A stretch of 64,000 nt of DNA from Streptomyces sp. ITFR-16 (GTDB taxonomy: Bacteria; Actinomycetota; Actinomycetes; Streptomycetales; Streptomycetaceae). The stretch spans positions 6,262,001-6,326,000 of the forward strand of contig NZ_CP134609.1 of assembly GCF_031844705.1 (NCBI RefSeq), given 5' to 3'. How positions within the stretch are numbered: position 1 is the first letter of the stretch; the number at the start of each line of letters is the position of its first letter. Both the position numbers and the translations under genes were made by a program. Of this stretch, positions 34,714 through 42,899 are shown piece by piece. The notes below the pieces were generated by a model, which was not told the origin of the DNA, did no database searches, and saw only the letters and a list, made by a program, of their open reading frames with translations.

Positions 34714-34744
34714 CTCCATGTCCCAGGAGCGCCTCTCCATGTCC
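34714..34744. promoter_or_regulatory. Two direct repeats, candidate AraC-type binding sites
   Basis: CTCCATGTCC occurs at 34714-34723 and 34735-34744. The 21-bp period puts both copies on one helix face, in the divergent region between the oxidoreductase and AraC genes. Confidence 0.5.
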
Positions 34745-34784
34745 GATCGTCTCGCCTCCCCGGAAGGGCGGATACGCTGCCGCC

Positions 34785-35720
34785 ATGGATGTCCTGAGCG
34801 ACGTGATCACCTCCATGCGGGCGGGCCGTCCGCACTCCTCACGCCGCCGCGAGTACGCCCCCTGGGGCATGCGCTTCCCCGCCTCCGAGGGCGCCGGATT
34901 CCATGTGGTGCTCCAGGGCTCGGCCTGGCTGATCCCGCCCGGGGGCGCGGCGCCGCAGCGGCTCGGCGTCGGCGACGTGGTGTTCCTGGCCCACGGACGC
35001 GGACACGCGCTCGCCGACGACCCCGGCACGCCGCTCGCCGATGTTCTCCCCGGCCCGGACGGCAGCTGGCCGGCCCCCGCCGACGAGCCGCCCCCCGACC
35101 CGGAGGCCCCGGTCACCCAACTCCTGTGCGGCGCCTACAAGCTGAACCGGGCCCGCGCCCACCCCCTGCTCTCCCACCTGCCCGACGCGGTCCACCTCCC
35201 CGCCCGGGTCGGAGCCCACCCCGCGCTGCGCGCCGCCATCGACCTGCTCGGCACCGAACTGCGCGACCCGCTGCCCGGATCCGACGCGGTCGTGCCCGCG
35301 CTGCTCGACACCCTGTTGCTCTACATCCTGCGCACCTGGTGGCTGGAGCAGCCGTCCGGCGGGCCGGACGGGCACCCGGCGGGCTGGGCGGCGGCGCTGG
35401 CCGACCCGGCGGTCTCGGCGGCCCTGACCGCCGTCCACGACGACCCGGCCCGCGCCTGGACCGTCGAGGAGCTGGGCGCCCTCGGTGGCCTCTCCCGCGC
35501 CGCCTTCGCCCGCCGGTTCACCGCGCTGGTCGGCGAACCGCCACTGACCTATCTGACCTGGTGGCGGATGACCGCGGCCGGCCGCCTGCTGCGGGCCGAC
35601 GACGCGCCGCTGCGCTCGGTCGCGCAGCGGATCGGCTACGCCTCGGAGTTCGCCTTCGCCAAGGCGTTCAAGCGGGAGTACGGGGTGGCCCCCGGGCAGT
35701 ACCGCCGCCAGGCGGGCTGA
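34785..35720 (+). CDS. AraC family regulator with cupin domain
   Basis: 311 residues. An N-terminal cupin-type sensor (FHVVLQGSAWLIPPGGAAPQ, LGVGDVVFLAHGRGHAL, then QLLCGAYKL) is followed by the two-helix-turn-helix AraC domain at about 200-305. That domain reads WTVEELGALGGLSRAAFARR and SVAQRIGYASEFAFAKAFKR, ending GVAPGQYRRQAG. It is divergent from the quinone oxidoreductase gene. The pairing resembles AraC regulators that sense reactive electrophiles and control detoxifying oxidoreductases. Confidence 0.9.
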   Translation: MDVLSDVITSMRAGRPHSSRRREYAPWGMRFPASEGAGFHVVLQGSAWLIPPGGAAPQRLGVGDVVFLAHGRGHALADDPGTPLADVLPGPDGSWPAPADEPPPDPEAPVTQLLCGAYKLNRARAHPLLSHLPDAVHLPARVGAHPALRAAIDLLGTELRDPLPGSDAVVPALLDTLLLYILRTWWLEQPSGGPDGHPAGWAAALADPAVSAALTAVHDDPARAWTVEELGALGGLSRAAFARRFTALVGEPPLTYLTWWRMTAAGRLLRADDAPLRSVAQRIGYASEFAFAKAFKREYGVAPGQYRRQAG

Positions 35721-35835
35721 CTCAGCGTCATGGGGCCCGGAGTTGGGTCCTGGGGCCCATGACGCCGGCGCCCGTTCTCCGTAGCCTGAGAGGCCGTCAT
35801 TCCGGTGCCGGGCAGTGCGGTTGGGGGAGCGAAGC

Positions 35836-38391
35836 ATGTCTGCGACTGGTGGCATACCCGCGTACGGAGGCGTCGGACCGGCGTCCGGGGCGGGGCGGCG
35901 CGAACTCCCGCGCGCCATGGGCGCGGTCCGGATGCTGGTGCATGTCCTGTTCGGCGCGACGCTGCTGGGCGGCGCCGGGCTCCTGGGCTCCGCGCTCGCC
36001 GCCGACGCGCTGGACGCCACCCTGCTCGGAATCCTGCTCTACGGCGCGCTGCCCGGGGTTGCCGCCTGGCTGCTCTCGCGGCGGGTCTGGAGCGGCGGCC
36101 GGGGTGTGTGGGCCGGACTGGTCGCCGTACAGATCTGGCTGATCGTCGGCGGCGCCTCCAACGCCTCCGACGGCTCGCTGCACGGGTTCACGCAGGTGTT
36201 CCTGCCGGTCCTGATCCTGGTGTTCCTGTGCCGGTCCCGGAGCCGTGCGTGGTTCCGGCTGCCGGAGGGGGAGCGCGAGGAGAAGCCGGAGTTCTCGTTA
36301 CCCCACATGATCACCTGGCGCCGCGACCGGGGGCAGTCTGCCCTGGAGTACGTGGGTCTGGTCATGGTCGTCGCGGCCATCGTGGTGTCCCTGCTCCTGA
36401 GCGGGATGGGCCCCCGGATCGCGGACCGCTTCCAGGCGGCCGTCTGCTCGGTCACCGGCACCTCCTGCCCGGCGCCGGGCAGCGGCACGGTCAACGCCGG
36501 TGACAGCGCGGGCGGTACGGACGCGGGCGGCGCGGACAGCGGGGGCGCCGACGGCGGCGCCACGGTCGCCGGCGGCGCGGACACGGGCGGCGGTACGGAG
36601 GGGAGCGGTGGGTCCGCCGGGAGCGGAGAGACCACCGGCACAGGCGGCACAGGCGGGACCGACGGGACCGACGGGGCCAGCGGGGGCGCGGACGGCGCGG
36701 CCGGGTCCACCGGCTCCGCCACCGGAGGCACCGGCTCCACCGGCGGCGCGGGCGGCTCCGACACCGCCGGCGGCTCGGACTCCGGCGGCTCGGACACCAC
36801 CGGCGGTTCGGACACCACCGGCGGTTCGGACACCACCGGCGGTTCCGACTCCGCCGGCGGGGCCACCGGTGGCACGGCGGGTCCCGACGGGCCCGGTACC
36901 GACACCTATCCCGAGACCGCCGCCGAGCCCGAGGCCGAGTACGACGACATCCCGGCCTCCGGCGAGGACGACTCGGAGGACGGCGGGGACGGCGGGGAGA
37001 AGAAGGAGGACTGCGGCGGCTGGGGCTTCTTCGGCTGTGCCTGGGACCGCACCACCCAGGTGGCCAAGGGGCTCGCAGTGGACGGGGTCTGGGGCGATGT
37101 GACCGGCTTCGTCGACCTGTTCAAGCCCTCCACCTGGTCCGGGATCGCCGACTACGGCAAGCAGCTCGGCGGCCAGTGGATGGACGACTCCAAGAACGCC
37201 GGGGACAAGTGGAGCAAGGGCGACTACCTCGGCGCGTTCGGCGACTGGGGCAAGGCGTCGCTCAACACCGTGGTGAAGGTCGGCGACGACATGTTCGTCG
37301 GCGACGACGTCCGCGAGCGGTGGAACAACGGGCAGAAGACCCGGGCCGTGACCGACGTCGCGTGGAACGTCGGCTCCCTCTTCATCCCCGGGTACGACGT
37401 CGCGAAGGTGATCGGCAAGACCAGCAGGCTCGGCAAGATCGGGAAGATCGCCTCCGACGTGGCGGAGGCCGCCGACGACGCCGGGCGCGCCTCGCGCAAG
37501 GCCCGCAAGGCGGCCGAGGCCGGGGACGTCAACGGCGCCCGCAAGGCCGCCAAGGAGGCCGACGAGGCGGCGGACGAGGCGGAGGACGCGGCCCGCAAGA
37601 CCGGCTGCACGATCGCCTTCGGGCCCCGCACGCGCTACGGAGGCGTCGGTGTCGCCGGTTCCGGGACCGGGGTGCTGGCCGCCGGTCCGCCCGGCCGGGT
37701 CGTCCTCGCCGACGGCGGGTGCGACAAGAAGGCCGAGGCCGAGGCCAAGCGGGCCCGCGACGAGGAACGCGCCGCCTGGACGGAGAAGAAGCGCGCCGAG
37801 GAGAAGGACCGCGCGGCCAAGGCGCTGGAGAAGAAGAAGCCGTGGCCGGACCCCAAGCGCAACGACACCTCCGACCCCCGCAACTACAACTCGCCGGACT
37901 GGGCCAAGGACCTGAAGGACCCCGAACTCGGCTCCGCCGACGCGGGCGACGGCTTCTGGGGGAGCCGCGACCGCAACCCCAAGCCCAACTGGAAGAACGA
38001 GTCCTGGCTCCGCTACCAGGAGCAGATCACGGGCACCAAGCGCGGCAAGGAGTACATCGTCGCCAACCCCAAGGAGGGCAAGCCCCCGGTGGAGTACGAC
38101 GGCTGGGACTCCGGCCGCCAGACCTTCCTGGAGGCCAAGAACGGCTACCGGAGCTATCTGTCGAAGGGGGACGCGGGCACGCTCACCAAGTCGGGCCGCG
38201 ACAAGTTCGTCAAGGAGGCGACCGAGCAGGTCAGTGCCTCCGGCGGCCGTCCGGTCGAATGGCACTTCTCCGACCCGGACGTGGCCAAGGCGGCCCGCAA
38301 GGCCTTCCGTGAGGAGGGCCTGCCGATCAAGGTCGTCCACAGCAAGCAGAACCCGGCCAAGAGCACGAGGAAGCCGGGGGCGTTCGACTAG
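35836..38391 (+). CDS. Pilin-like polymorphic toxin candidate with Tox-REase-5-like C-terminus
   Basis: 851 residues; ATG with GGGGGAG upstream. Residues 25-140 form four membrane helices. A type IVb pilin-like processing motif follows: RRDRG-QSALEYVGLVMVVAA, cleavage predicted after Gly166 with Glu171 at +5. Next is a low-complexity Gly/Ser/Thr/Asp linker (about 216-355), an acidic stretch, a helical region (440-620) and a Lys/Glu coiled coil (630-675). The C-terminus (about 720-851) has YQEQITGTKRGKEY, Asp755 and Glu766-Ala-Lys768 in FLEAKNGY, fitting a restriction-endonuclease-fold toxin of the Tox-REase-5 type. An in-frame TTA codon is at 36298-36300. The next gene is a probable immunity gene. 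Confidence 0.75.
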   Translation: MSATGGIPAYGGVGPASGAGRRELPRAMGAVRMLVHVLFGATLLGGAGLLGSALAADALDATLLGILLYGALPGVAAWLLSRRVWSGGRGVWAGLVAVQIWLIVGGASNASDGSLHGFTQVFLPVLILVFLCRSRSRAWFRLPEGEREEKPEFSLPHMITWRRDRGQSALEYVGLVMVVAAIVVSLLLSGMGPRIADRFQAAVCSVTGTSCPAPGSGTVNAGDSAGGTDAGGADSGGADGGATVAGGADTGGGTEGSGGSAGSGETTGTGGTGGTDGTDGASGGADGAAGSTGSATGGTGSTGGAGGSDTAGGSDSGGSDTTGGSDTTGGSDTTGGSDSAGGATGGTAGPDGPGTDTYPETAAEPEAEYDDIPASGEDDSEDGGDGGEKKEDCGGWGFFGCAWDRTTQVAKGLAVDGVWGDVTGFVDLFKPSTWSGIADYGKQLGGQWMDDSKNAGDKWSKGDYLGAFGDWGKASLNTVVKVGDDMFVGDDVRERWNNGQKTRAVTDVAWNVGSLFIPGYDVAKVIGKTSRLGKIGKIASDVAEAADDAGRASRKARKAAEAGDVNGARKAAKEADEAADEAEDAARKTGCTIAFGPRTRYGGVGVAGSGTGVLAAGPPGRVVLADGGCDKKAEAEAKRARDEERAAWTEKKRAEEKDRAAKALEKKKPWPDPKRNDTSDPRNYNSPDWAKDLKDPELGSADAGDGFWGSRDRNPKPNWKNESWLRYQEQITGTKRGKEYIVANPKEGKPPVEYDGWDSGRQTFLEAKNGYRSYLSKGDAGTLTKSGRDKFVKEATEQVSASGGRPVEWHFSDPDVAKAARKAFREEGLPIKVVHSKQNPAKSTRKPGAFD
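36784..36855 (+). repeat. Tandem 18-bp coding repeat
   Basis: Three near-identical units GGCGG(C/T)TCGGACACCACC (36784-36837) and a diverged fourth encode GGSDTT repeats in the linker of the toxin candidate. Copy number may vary between strains. Confidence 0.75.
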
Positions 38392-38434
38392 GGTCTGTCC
38401 GGCGGATGACGGCTCTCGACGGTGGAGGCAGGAC

Positions 38435-39139
38435 ATGCGACGTGTGGTGCGGGGCTTCTGGGGGCCGAGGCGGGAGTCGCCCGCGCAGCTCGCGGGGCGC
38501 TGGAAGGCGATGCTGGACGCCCTGCCCGGACTGCTCCCGGTGGCCGGCCCCGGCCAGGACTGGGCCTGGATCCGCCACCGGGCGTCGGGCCGTCCCGCAC
38601 CCCTGGTCCCCGGGACGGAGGAGCTGCGCGCCGAGCTCCAGGCCGACCACGACTCCCCGCAGACCTCGGACGGGGCGGGACTGCACTTGGCCGCGACACC
38701 CGCACCGGGCTGGGAGGTCGACCTCACCGGGCGCGGGGGCGCCGAGTCGGAGTACCTGATCCAGGCGCTCGTGCTCGCGGTCGTCTCCCCGGACGGTGCC
38801 GAGGTCCCCGAGGCCGCGCTGCTCGCCCTGGTAGCCGACGTCTGGCAGCCGGACATCGGCGACGTCACCGACGACGACCTCCTCGACGCGCTGGAGGACG
38901 ACGCGGGCTACGGCGTGGGCGACCCCTGCGTCGGCCGGCTCGGCTATCTCTCCCCGGGCCGCGCGGCGCAGGCCCCCGACGGGGTCGGCGCCGTCCGCAA
39001 GGAGCTGACCGGCCCCGGCGTGCTCCTCGACCTCGCCCCGCCCGGGGACACCGGGGCGGCCGTCGACGCCTATCTGAAGCTGCGCGAGGCCGGTGCGCTG
39101 GAGCCCCTGCCGCGCCCGATGGACCGCGCCCTCTTCTGA
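38435..39139 (+). CDS. Probable immunity protein (Imm52-like)
   Basis: 234 residues, ATG with GGAGG nine bases upstream, 43 bp after the toxin candidate stop. It is acidic (DVTDDDLLDALEDDAGYGVGD), cytoplasmic and without signal or membrane segments. VEVDLTGRG-like WEVDLTGRGG, VADVWQPD and VGRLGYLSP fit the alpha/beta Imm52 pattern. Imm52 proteins are known neighbours of Tox-REase-5 toxins. Position and size alone already suggest immunity; the family call is from memory of the pattern and is less certain. Confidence 0.6.
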   Translation: MRRVVRGFWGPRRESPAQLAGRWKAMLDALPGLLPVAGPGQDWAWIRHRASGRPAPLVPGTEELRAELQADHDSPQTSDGAGLHLAATPAPGWEVDLTGRGGAESEYLIQALVLAVVSPDGAEVPEAALLALVADVWQPDIGDVTDDDLLDALEDDAGYGVGDPCVGRLGYLSPGRAAQAPDGVGAVRKELTGPGVLLDLAPPGDTGAAVDAYLKLREAGALEPLPRPMDRALF

Positions 39140-39254
39140 GGCGTGCCGCGCCCGGCCGGGGGAATGACCCGGCCCCGGATCGCGTTCCCAACGGAGCGGA
39201 GGGTTCCTCCGCCCTGCGTGAGCAGCCGCCGAGAGTCCGGAGAGAAGAAGAGTC

Positions 39255-39974
39255 ATGCGCGTCGAGATCTGGAGCGACATCGCCTGCCCGTGGTGCTACA
39301 TCGGCAAGGCCCGCTTCGAGAAGGGCCTGGCGGGGTTCGCCCACCGCGACGAGGTCGAGGTGGTCCACCGGTCCTTCGAGCTCGACCCCGGCCGGGCCAA
39401 GGGCGACACGGCCCAGGTCATCGACATGCTGGCGCAGAAGTACGGCCGCACCCGCGAGGAGGCGCGGTCGATGGAGGCGAACGTCGCGGCCAACGCACAG
39501 GCCGAGGGGCTGGGCTACCGCACCGAGGGCCGCGACCACGGCAGCACGTTCGACATCCACCGGCTGCTGCACCTGGCCAAGGCGCGCGGTCGCCAGGACG
39601 AGCTGCTGACCCTCGCCTACCGGGCGAACTTCGCCGAGGACCGTTCCGTCTACGACGACGCCGTGCTGCTGGACCTGGCCGTCGAGGCGGGGCTCGACGC
39701 GGACGAGGCGCGGGCGGTGCTCGCCGACCCGCAGGCGTACGCGGACGAGGTCCGGGCCGATGAGCGCGAGGCGTCCGAGCTGGGCGCCAACGCGGTGCCG
39801 TTCTTCGTGCTCGACCGGCGTTACGGGATCTCCGGCGGCCAGCCCTCCGAGGTCTTCGCGCAGGCGCTGGAGCAGGCGTGGAAGGACCGCCCCCTGACGG
39901 TGGTCGGCGGGGACGCGGCGGCGTGCGACGCCGACGGGGCGTGCGAGGTGCCGCAGCCCGGCGCCCAGGCCTGA
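39255..39974 (+). CDS. DsbA family oxidoreductase, FrnE-like
   Basis: 239 residues. The CPWC active site is at residues 11-14 (SDIACPWCYIGKARFE), with a helical insertion and the cis-proline segment GANAVPFFVLDRRYGISGGQP. It lacks a signal peptide, so it is a cytoplasmic FrnE-type disulfide enzyme rather than a secreted DsbA. The tail has two further cysteines (ACDADGACEVP), as in FrnE homologues that respond to oxidative stress. The ribosome-binding site is GGAGAGAAG. The gene stands alone. Confidence 0.88.
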   Translation: MRVEIWSDIACPWCYIGKARFEKGLAGFAHRDEVEVVHRSFELDPGRAKGDTAQVIDMLAQKYGRTREEARSMEANVAANAQAEGLGYRTEGRDHGSTFDIHRLLHLAKARGRQDELLTLAYRANFAEDRSVYDDAVLLDLAVEAGLDADEARAVLADPQAYADEVRADEREASELGANAVPFFVLDRRYGISGGQPSEVFAQALEQAWKDRPLTVVGGDAAACDADGACEVPQPGAQA

Positions 39975-40065
39975 TCCCGCCGGTCCGCACCCATAAGCGT
40001 CGCTTGGGTATGCCCCTTGACTTTTGGTAATTGACTATGAGTTAAGGGGCATTCAGGCTGGGCGC

Positions 40066-41127
40066 ATGACGATCGATTCGCTCAGCCGTGCGGTGGCCGC
40101 CGAGTTCGCTCCGGAGACCGCCTACCTCAACACCTCCAGCTGCGGGCTGCTGCCCCGCCGTACCGTCGACGCCGTGCGGGCCCTCGCCGAGGCGAACGCC
40201 ACGGGCCGCCGGGCCGGTGCGGGCGACTTCGACGCGGTGGACCGGGCCAGGGCCGGATTCGCGCGGCTCGTCGGCGTCGACGCGGGCCGGGTCGCCGTCG
40301 GCAGCTCGGTCGCCGTCCATGTCGGCCTGATCGCCTGCTCGCTGCCCGCCGGCGCCGAAGTGCTCGCGCCCGAAGGGGAGTTCAGCTCGGTCACCAGCCC
40401 GTTCGCGGTCCGGGGCGACCTGCGGATGCGGTACGTCCCGCTCGCGGAGCTGGCCGGCGCGGTGCGCCCGGACACCGCGCTCGTCGCCTTCTCCTCCGTG
40501 CAGTCCTCCGACGGCCGGCTCGCCGACCTGGCGGCCGTGCGCGCCTCGGCGGCCGCCCACGGCGCCCGTACGCTGCTGGACGCCACCCAGTCCGCCGGCT
40601 GGCTGCCCCTGGACGCGGGGGCGTACGACTACACGGTCACCGGCGGCTTCAAGTTCCTGCTCTCCCCGCGCGGTACGTCCTTCCTCACCGTCACCGAGGA
40701 GGCGCAGGCGTCGCTGCCGCCGGTCTTCGCGGGCTGGGTCGCCGCGAAGGAGTCGTGGAACGCCCTGTACGAGCCGGTCCGGACGCTCGCCCCCGACGCC
40801 CGGCGCTACGACGAGCCGCCCGCGTTCCTCTCGTACCACGGTGCCGAGCACTCCCTCGCGCTGCTGAACGAGATCGGCGTCGACGTCCTGCACGACCACG
40901 CCACCGGCCTCGCGGCCCGGTTCCGGGCAGGGCTGGCCGGGCTGGGGCACAAGCCGGTGCCGGGGGAGACGGCCGTCGTCGGGGTGCCCGGTCTCGGTGA
41001 CCGGGCGACGGCCCTGGAGCGCGCCGGGGTGATGGTCTCCGACCGCGCCGGCAACCTGCGGGCCTCCTTCCACCTGTACAACACCGAGGCGGACGTGGAC
41101 CGCGCGCTGGACGTGATCTCCCGCTGA
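40066..41127 (+). CDS. Class V aminotransferase / cysteine desulfurase-like PLP enzyme
   Basis: 353 residues. Fold-type I marks are YLNTSSCGLLPRR, VAVGSSVAVHVGL, LLDATQSAGWLPLD and the PLP-binding Lys196 in TGGFKFLLSPRG. A conserved catalytic cysteine of cysteine desulfurases is not seen near residue 330, so transamination or lyase chemistry is more likely. The gene is preceded by an AT-richer stretch (39990-40050) that may hold its promoter. It is convergent with the MarR gene. Confidence 0.85.
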   Translation: MTIDSLSRAVAAEFAPETAYLNTSSCGLLPRRTVDAVRALAEANATGRRAGAGDFDAVDRARAGFARLVGVDAGRVAVGSSVAVHVGLIACSLPAGAEVLAPEGEFSSVTSPFAVRGDLRMRYVPLAELAGAVRPDTALVAFSSVQSSDGRLADLAAVRASAAAHGARTLLDATQSAGWLPLDAGAYDYTVTGGFKFLLSPRGTSFLTVTEEAQASLPPVFAGWVAAKESWNALYEPVRTLAPDARRYDEPPAFLSYHGAEHSLALLNEIGVDVLHDHATGLAARFRAGLAGLGHKPVPGETAVVGVPGLGDRATALERAGVMVSDRAGNLRASFHLYNTEADVDRALDVISR

Positions 41128-41149
41128 ACCGGCGCCCGGTGACGGCGGG

Positions 41150-41644
41150 TCAGCTGTTCTCGGGGCAGTCCGCCGTCTCGCGGCAGAGGTTCTCCTCGAC
41201 CTTGGCCAGCAGCCGGGCCAGCTCCCTGCGCTCGCCGGAGTCCAGCCCGGCGAGGGTGTGCTCCTCCAGATCCGTCCAGGCCCGCTCCACGTCGGAGTGC
41301 AGCGCACAGCTGTCGTCGGTGGCCTCGACCAGGACGGCCCGCCGGTCGGCCGGGTCGGGGCTGCGCCGCACATGCCCGGCCTGCTCCAGGCGCTGGAGCA
41401 TCTTGGTCACCGTGGAGGGGTCGAGGTCCACCGCCTTGATGACCTCCGACTGCCGCACCGCGCCCGCGTCCCAGAGGCACATCATCAGGAACTCCTGGCC
41501 GGGGTAGAGCCCCACGCCCTTGAGCAGCTTGCCCGCCGCGATCCGGTGGAGCCGGGCGACCCGCGAGACGGCATGGCTGACCGGGCCGCCCCGGGCGGCG
41601 CTGGGCAGCTCGGTACAGGCGGGATCGGCGGGGTCGGGCGTCAT
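41150..41644 (-). CDS. MarR family transcriptional regulator
   Basis: 164 residues. The winged-helix core is at about 50-115: LYPGQEFLMMCLWDAGAVRQ, then SEVIKAVDLDPSTVTKMLQRLE and RSPDPADRRAVLVEAT (wing with the Asp-x-Arg-Arg motif). It carries cysteines at residues 10, 113, 154 and 160. It is divergent from an Old Yellow Enzyme gene with two palindromes between them. MarR/OYE pairs often respond to reactive electrophiles. Confidence 0.92.
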   Translation of the reverse strand: MTPDPADPACTELPSAARGGPVSHAVSRVARLHRIAAGKLLKGVGLYPGQEFLMMCLWDAGAVRQSEVIKAVDLDPSTVTKMLQRLEQAGHVRRSPDPADRRAVLVEATDDSCALHSDVERAWTDLEEHTLAGLDSGERRELARLLAKVEENLCRETADCPENS

Positions 41645-41708
41645 CGGGACTCCTCGGAGGTGGTGCGGCCGGCTGCGGCAGGGAGGCGGGCCGGGTGCCG
41701 ACTTTACC

Positions 41709-41775
41709 TTGGCCGGCCAATTAAATGCGCTACAGTGACGGACGTCGCAGATGGTTGGCCGACCACATAATTATG
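41709..41775. promoter_or_regulatory. Two palindromes in the MarR-OYE intergenic region
   Basis: TTGGCCGGCCAA (41709-41720) and CATAATTATG (41766-41775) are perfect palindromes in a 166-bp divergent promoter region. The second is in an AT-rich patch about 35 bp before the OYE start. Either could be the MarR operator. Confidence 0.5.
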
Positions 41776-41810
41776 GCGGGCCGGCCACCTCTCTCTCCTG
41801 GGGGCTCTCC

Positions 41811-42881
41811 ATGACCACAGCGTTCGATCCGTTCGACCTGGCCGGCACCCCGCTCGCCAACCGCATCGCCCTGGCGCCCATGACCCGCAACCGGGCGGGC
41901 GAGAGCGGCATACCCACGGACCTGACCGCCGAGTACTACGCCCAGCGCGCCTCGGCCGGCCTCCTGATCACCGAGGGCGTCCAGCCCTCGTCCGTCGGCC
42001 AGGGCTACCCCCGTACCCCGGGACTGCACAGCGACGAGCAGGCCGCCGGCTGGCGCAAGGTCACCGACGCCGTGCACGCCGCGGGCGGCCGGATCTTCGT
42101 CCAGCTCCTGCACACCGGCCGCATCGGCCACCCCAGCCTGCTGCCCGACGGGCTCGTCCCGGTCGGCCCCTCCGCCGTCGCCGCCACCGGACAGGTCTTC
42201 ACCGATGAGGGCGCCAAGGAGTTCGTCACCCCGCACGAGCTGACCGACACCGAGATCCGCGAGACCGTCCTCGACTTCGCCGCCGCCGCCCGCCGTGCCG
42301 TCGACGCCGGCTTCGACGGAGTGGAGCTGCACGGCGCCAACGGCTATCTCATCCACCAGTTCCTGGCGCCCAACTCCAATGTGCGCACCGACGCGTGGGG
42401 CGGCTCGGCCGAGGGCCGCAACCGGTTCGCGCTGGAGACCGTGCGCGCCGTCGTGGCCGAGATCGGCGCCGCGCGCACCGCCATCCGCCTCTCGCCCGGC
42501 AACCCGTACAACGACATCCACGAGCCCGCCCCGGAGGCCGCGTACAGCGCCCTGGTGCAGGCGATCGAACCGCTCGGGCTCGCCTATCTGCACCTCGTCG
42601 AGGGCACGGCCGACGACCGCACCCTGACCGAACGGCTGCGCAAGCTGTTCAACGGCCCGCTCGTCCTCAACCCGGCGACCGACGGCCCGACCGGACCCGA
42701 AGCCCTCGCCCTGGTCGAGGAAGGTGTGACGGACCTCGTCTCCTACGGGGCGCTGTTCCTGGCCAACCCGGACCTGCCGGCCCGGCTGCGCGCGGGCGGC
42801 CCCTACAACACCCCGGACCGCGCGACCTTCTACGGTGGCGACCACCGCGGCTACACGGACTACCCGGCGCTGGAGGTCTGA
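41811..42881 (+). CDS. NADH:flavin oxidoreductase of the Old Yellow Enzyme family
   Basis: 356 residues, an FMN-binding TIM barrel. Marks are NRIALAPMTRNRA (FMN and substrate contacts), QLLHTGRIGHPS, FDGVELHGANGYLIHQFLAPNSNVRTDAWGG in part (His-Asn pair in ELHGANGYL) and FLANPDLPARL. It reduces activated C=C bonds in enones, nitroesters or quinones with NAD(P)H. ATG at 41811 is the start consistent with homologues; the leader holds MarR-type palindromes. Confidence 0.92.
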   Translation: MTTAFDPFDLAGTPLANRIALAPMTRNRAGESGIPTDLTAEYYAQRASAGLLITEGVQPSSVGQGYPRTPGLHSDEQAAGWRKVTDAVHAAGGRIFVQLLHTGRIGHPSLLPDGLVPVGPSAVAATGQVFTDEGAKEFVTPHELTDTEIRETVLDFAAAARRAVDAGFDGVELHGANGYLIHQFLAPNSNVRTDAWGGSAEGRNRFALETVRAVVAEIGAARTAIRLSPGNPYNDIHEPAPEAAYSALVQAIEPLGLAYLHLVEGTADDRTLTERLRKLFNGPLVLNPATDGPTGPEALALVEEGVTDLVSYGALFLANPDLPARLRAGGPYNTPDRATFYGGDHRGYTDYPALEV

Positions 42882-42899
42882 TCCGGCGCAGGCCCCGGG

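Noticed and set aside
36481-36900. Possible CRISPR-like or minisatellite array
   Set aside because: The repeats are in-frame 18-bp coding units of a Gly/Ser/Thr linker without spacers.
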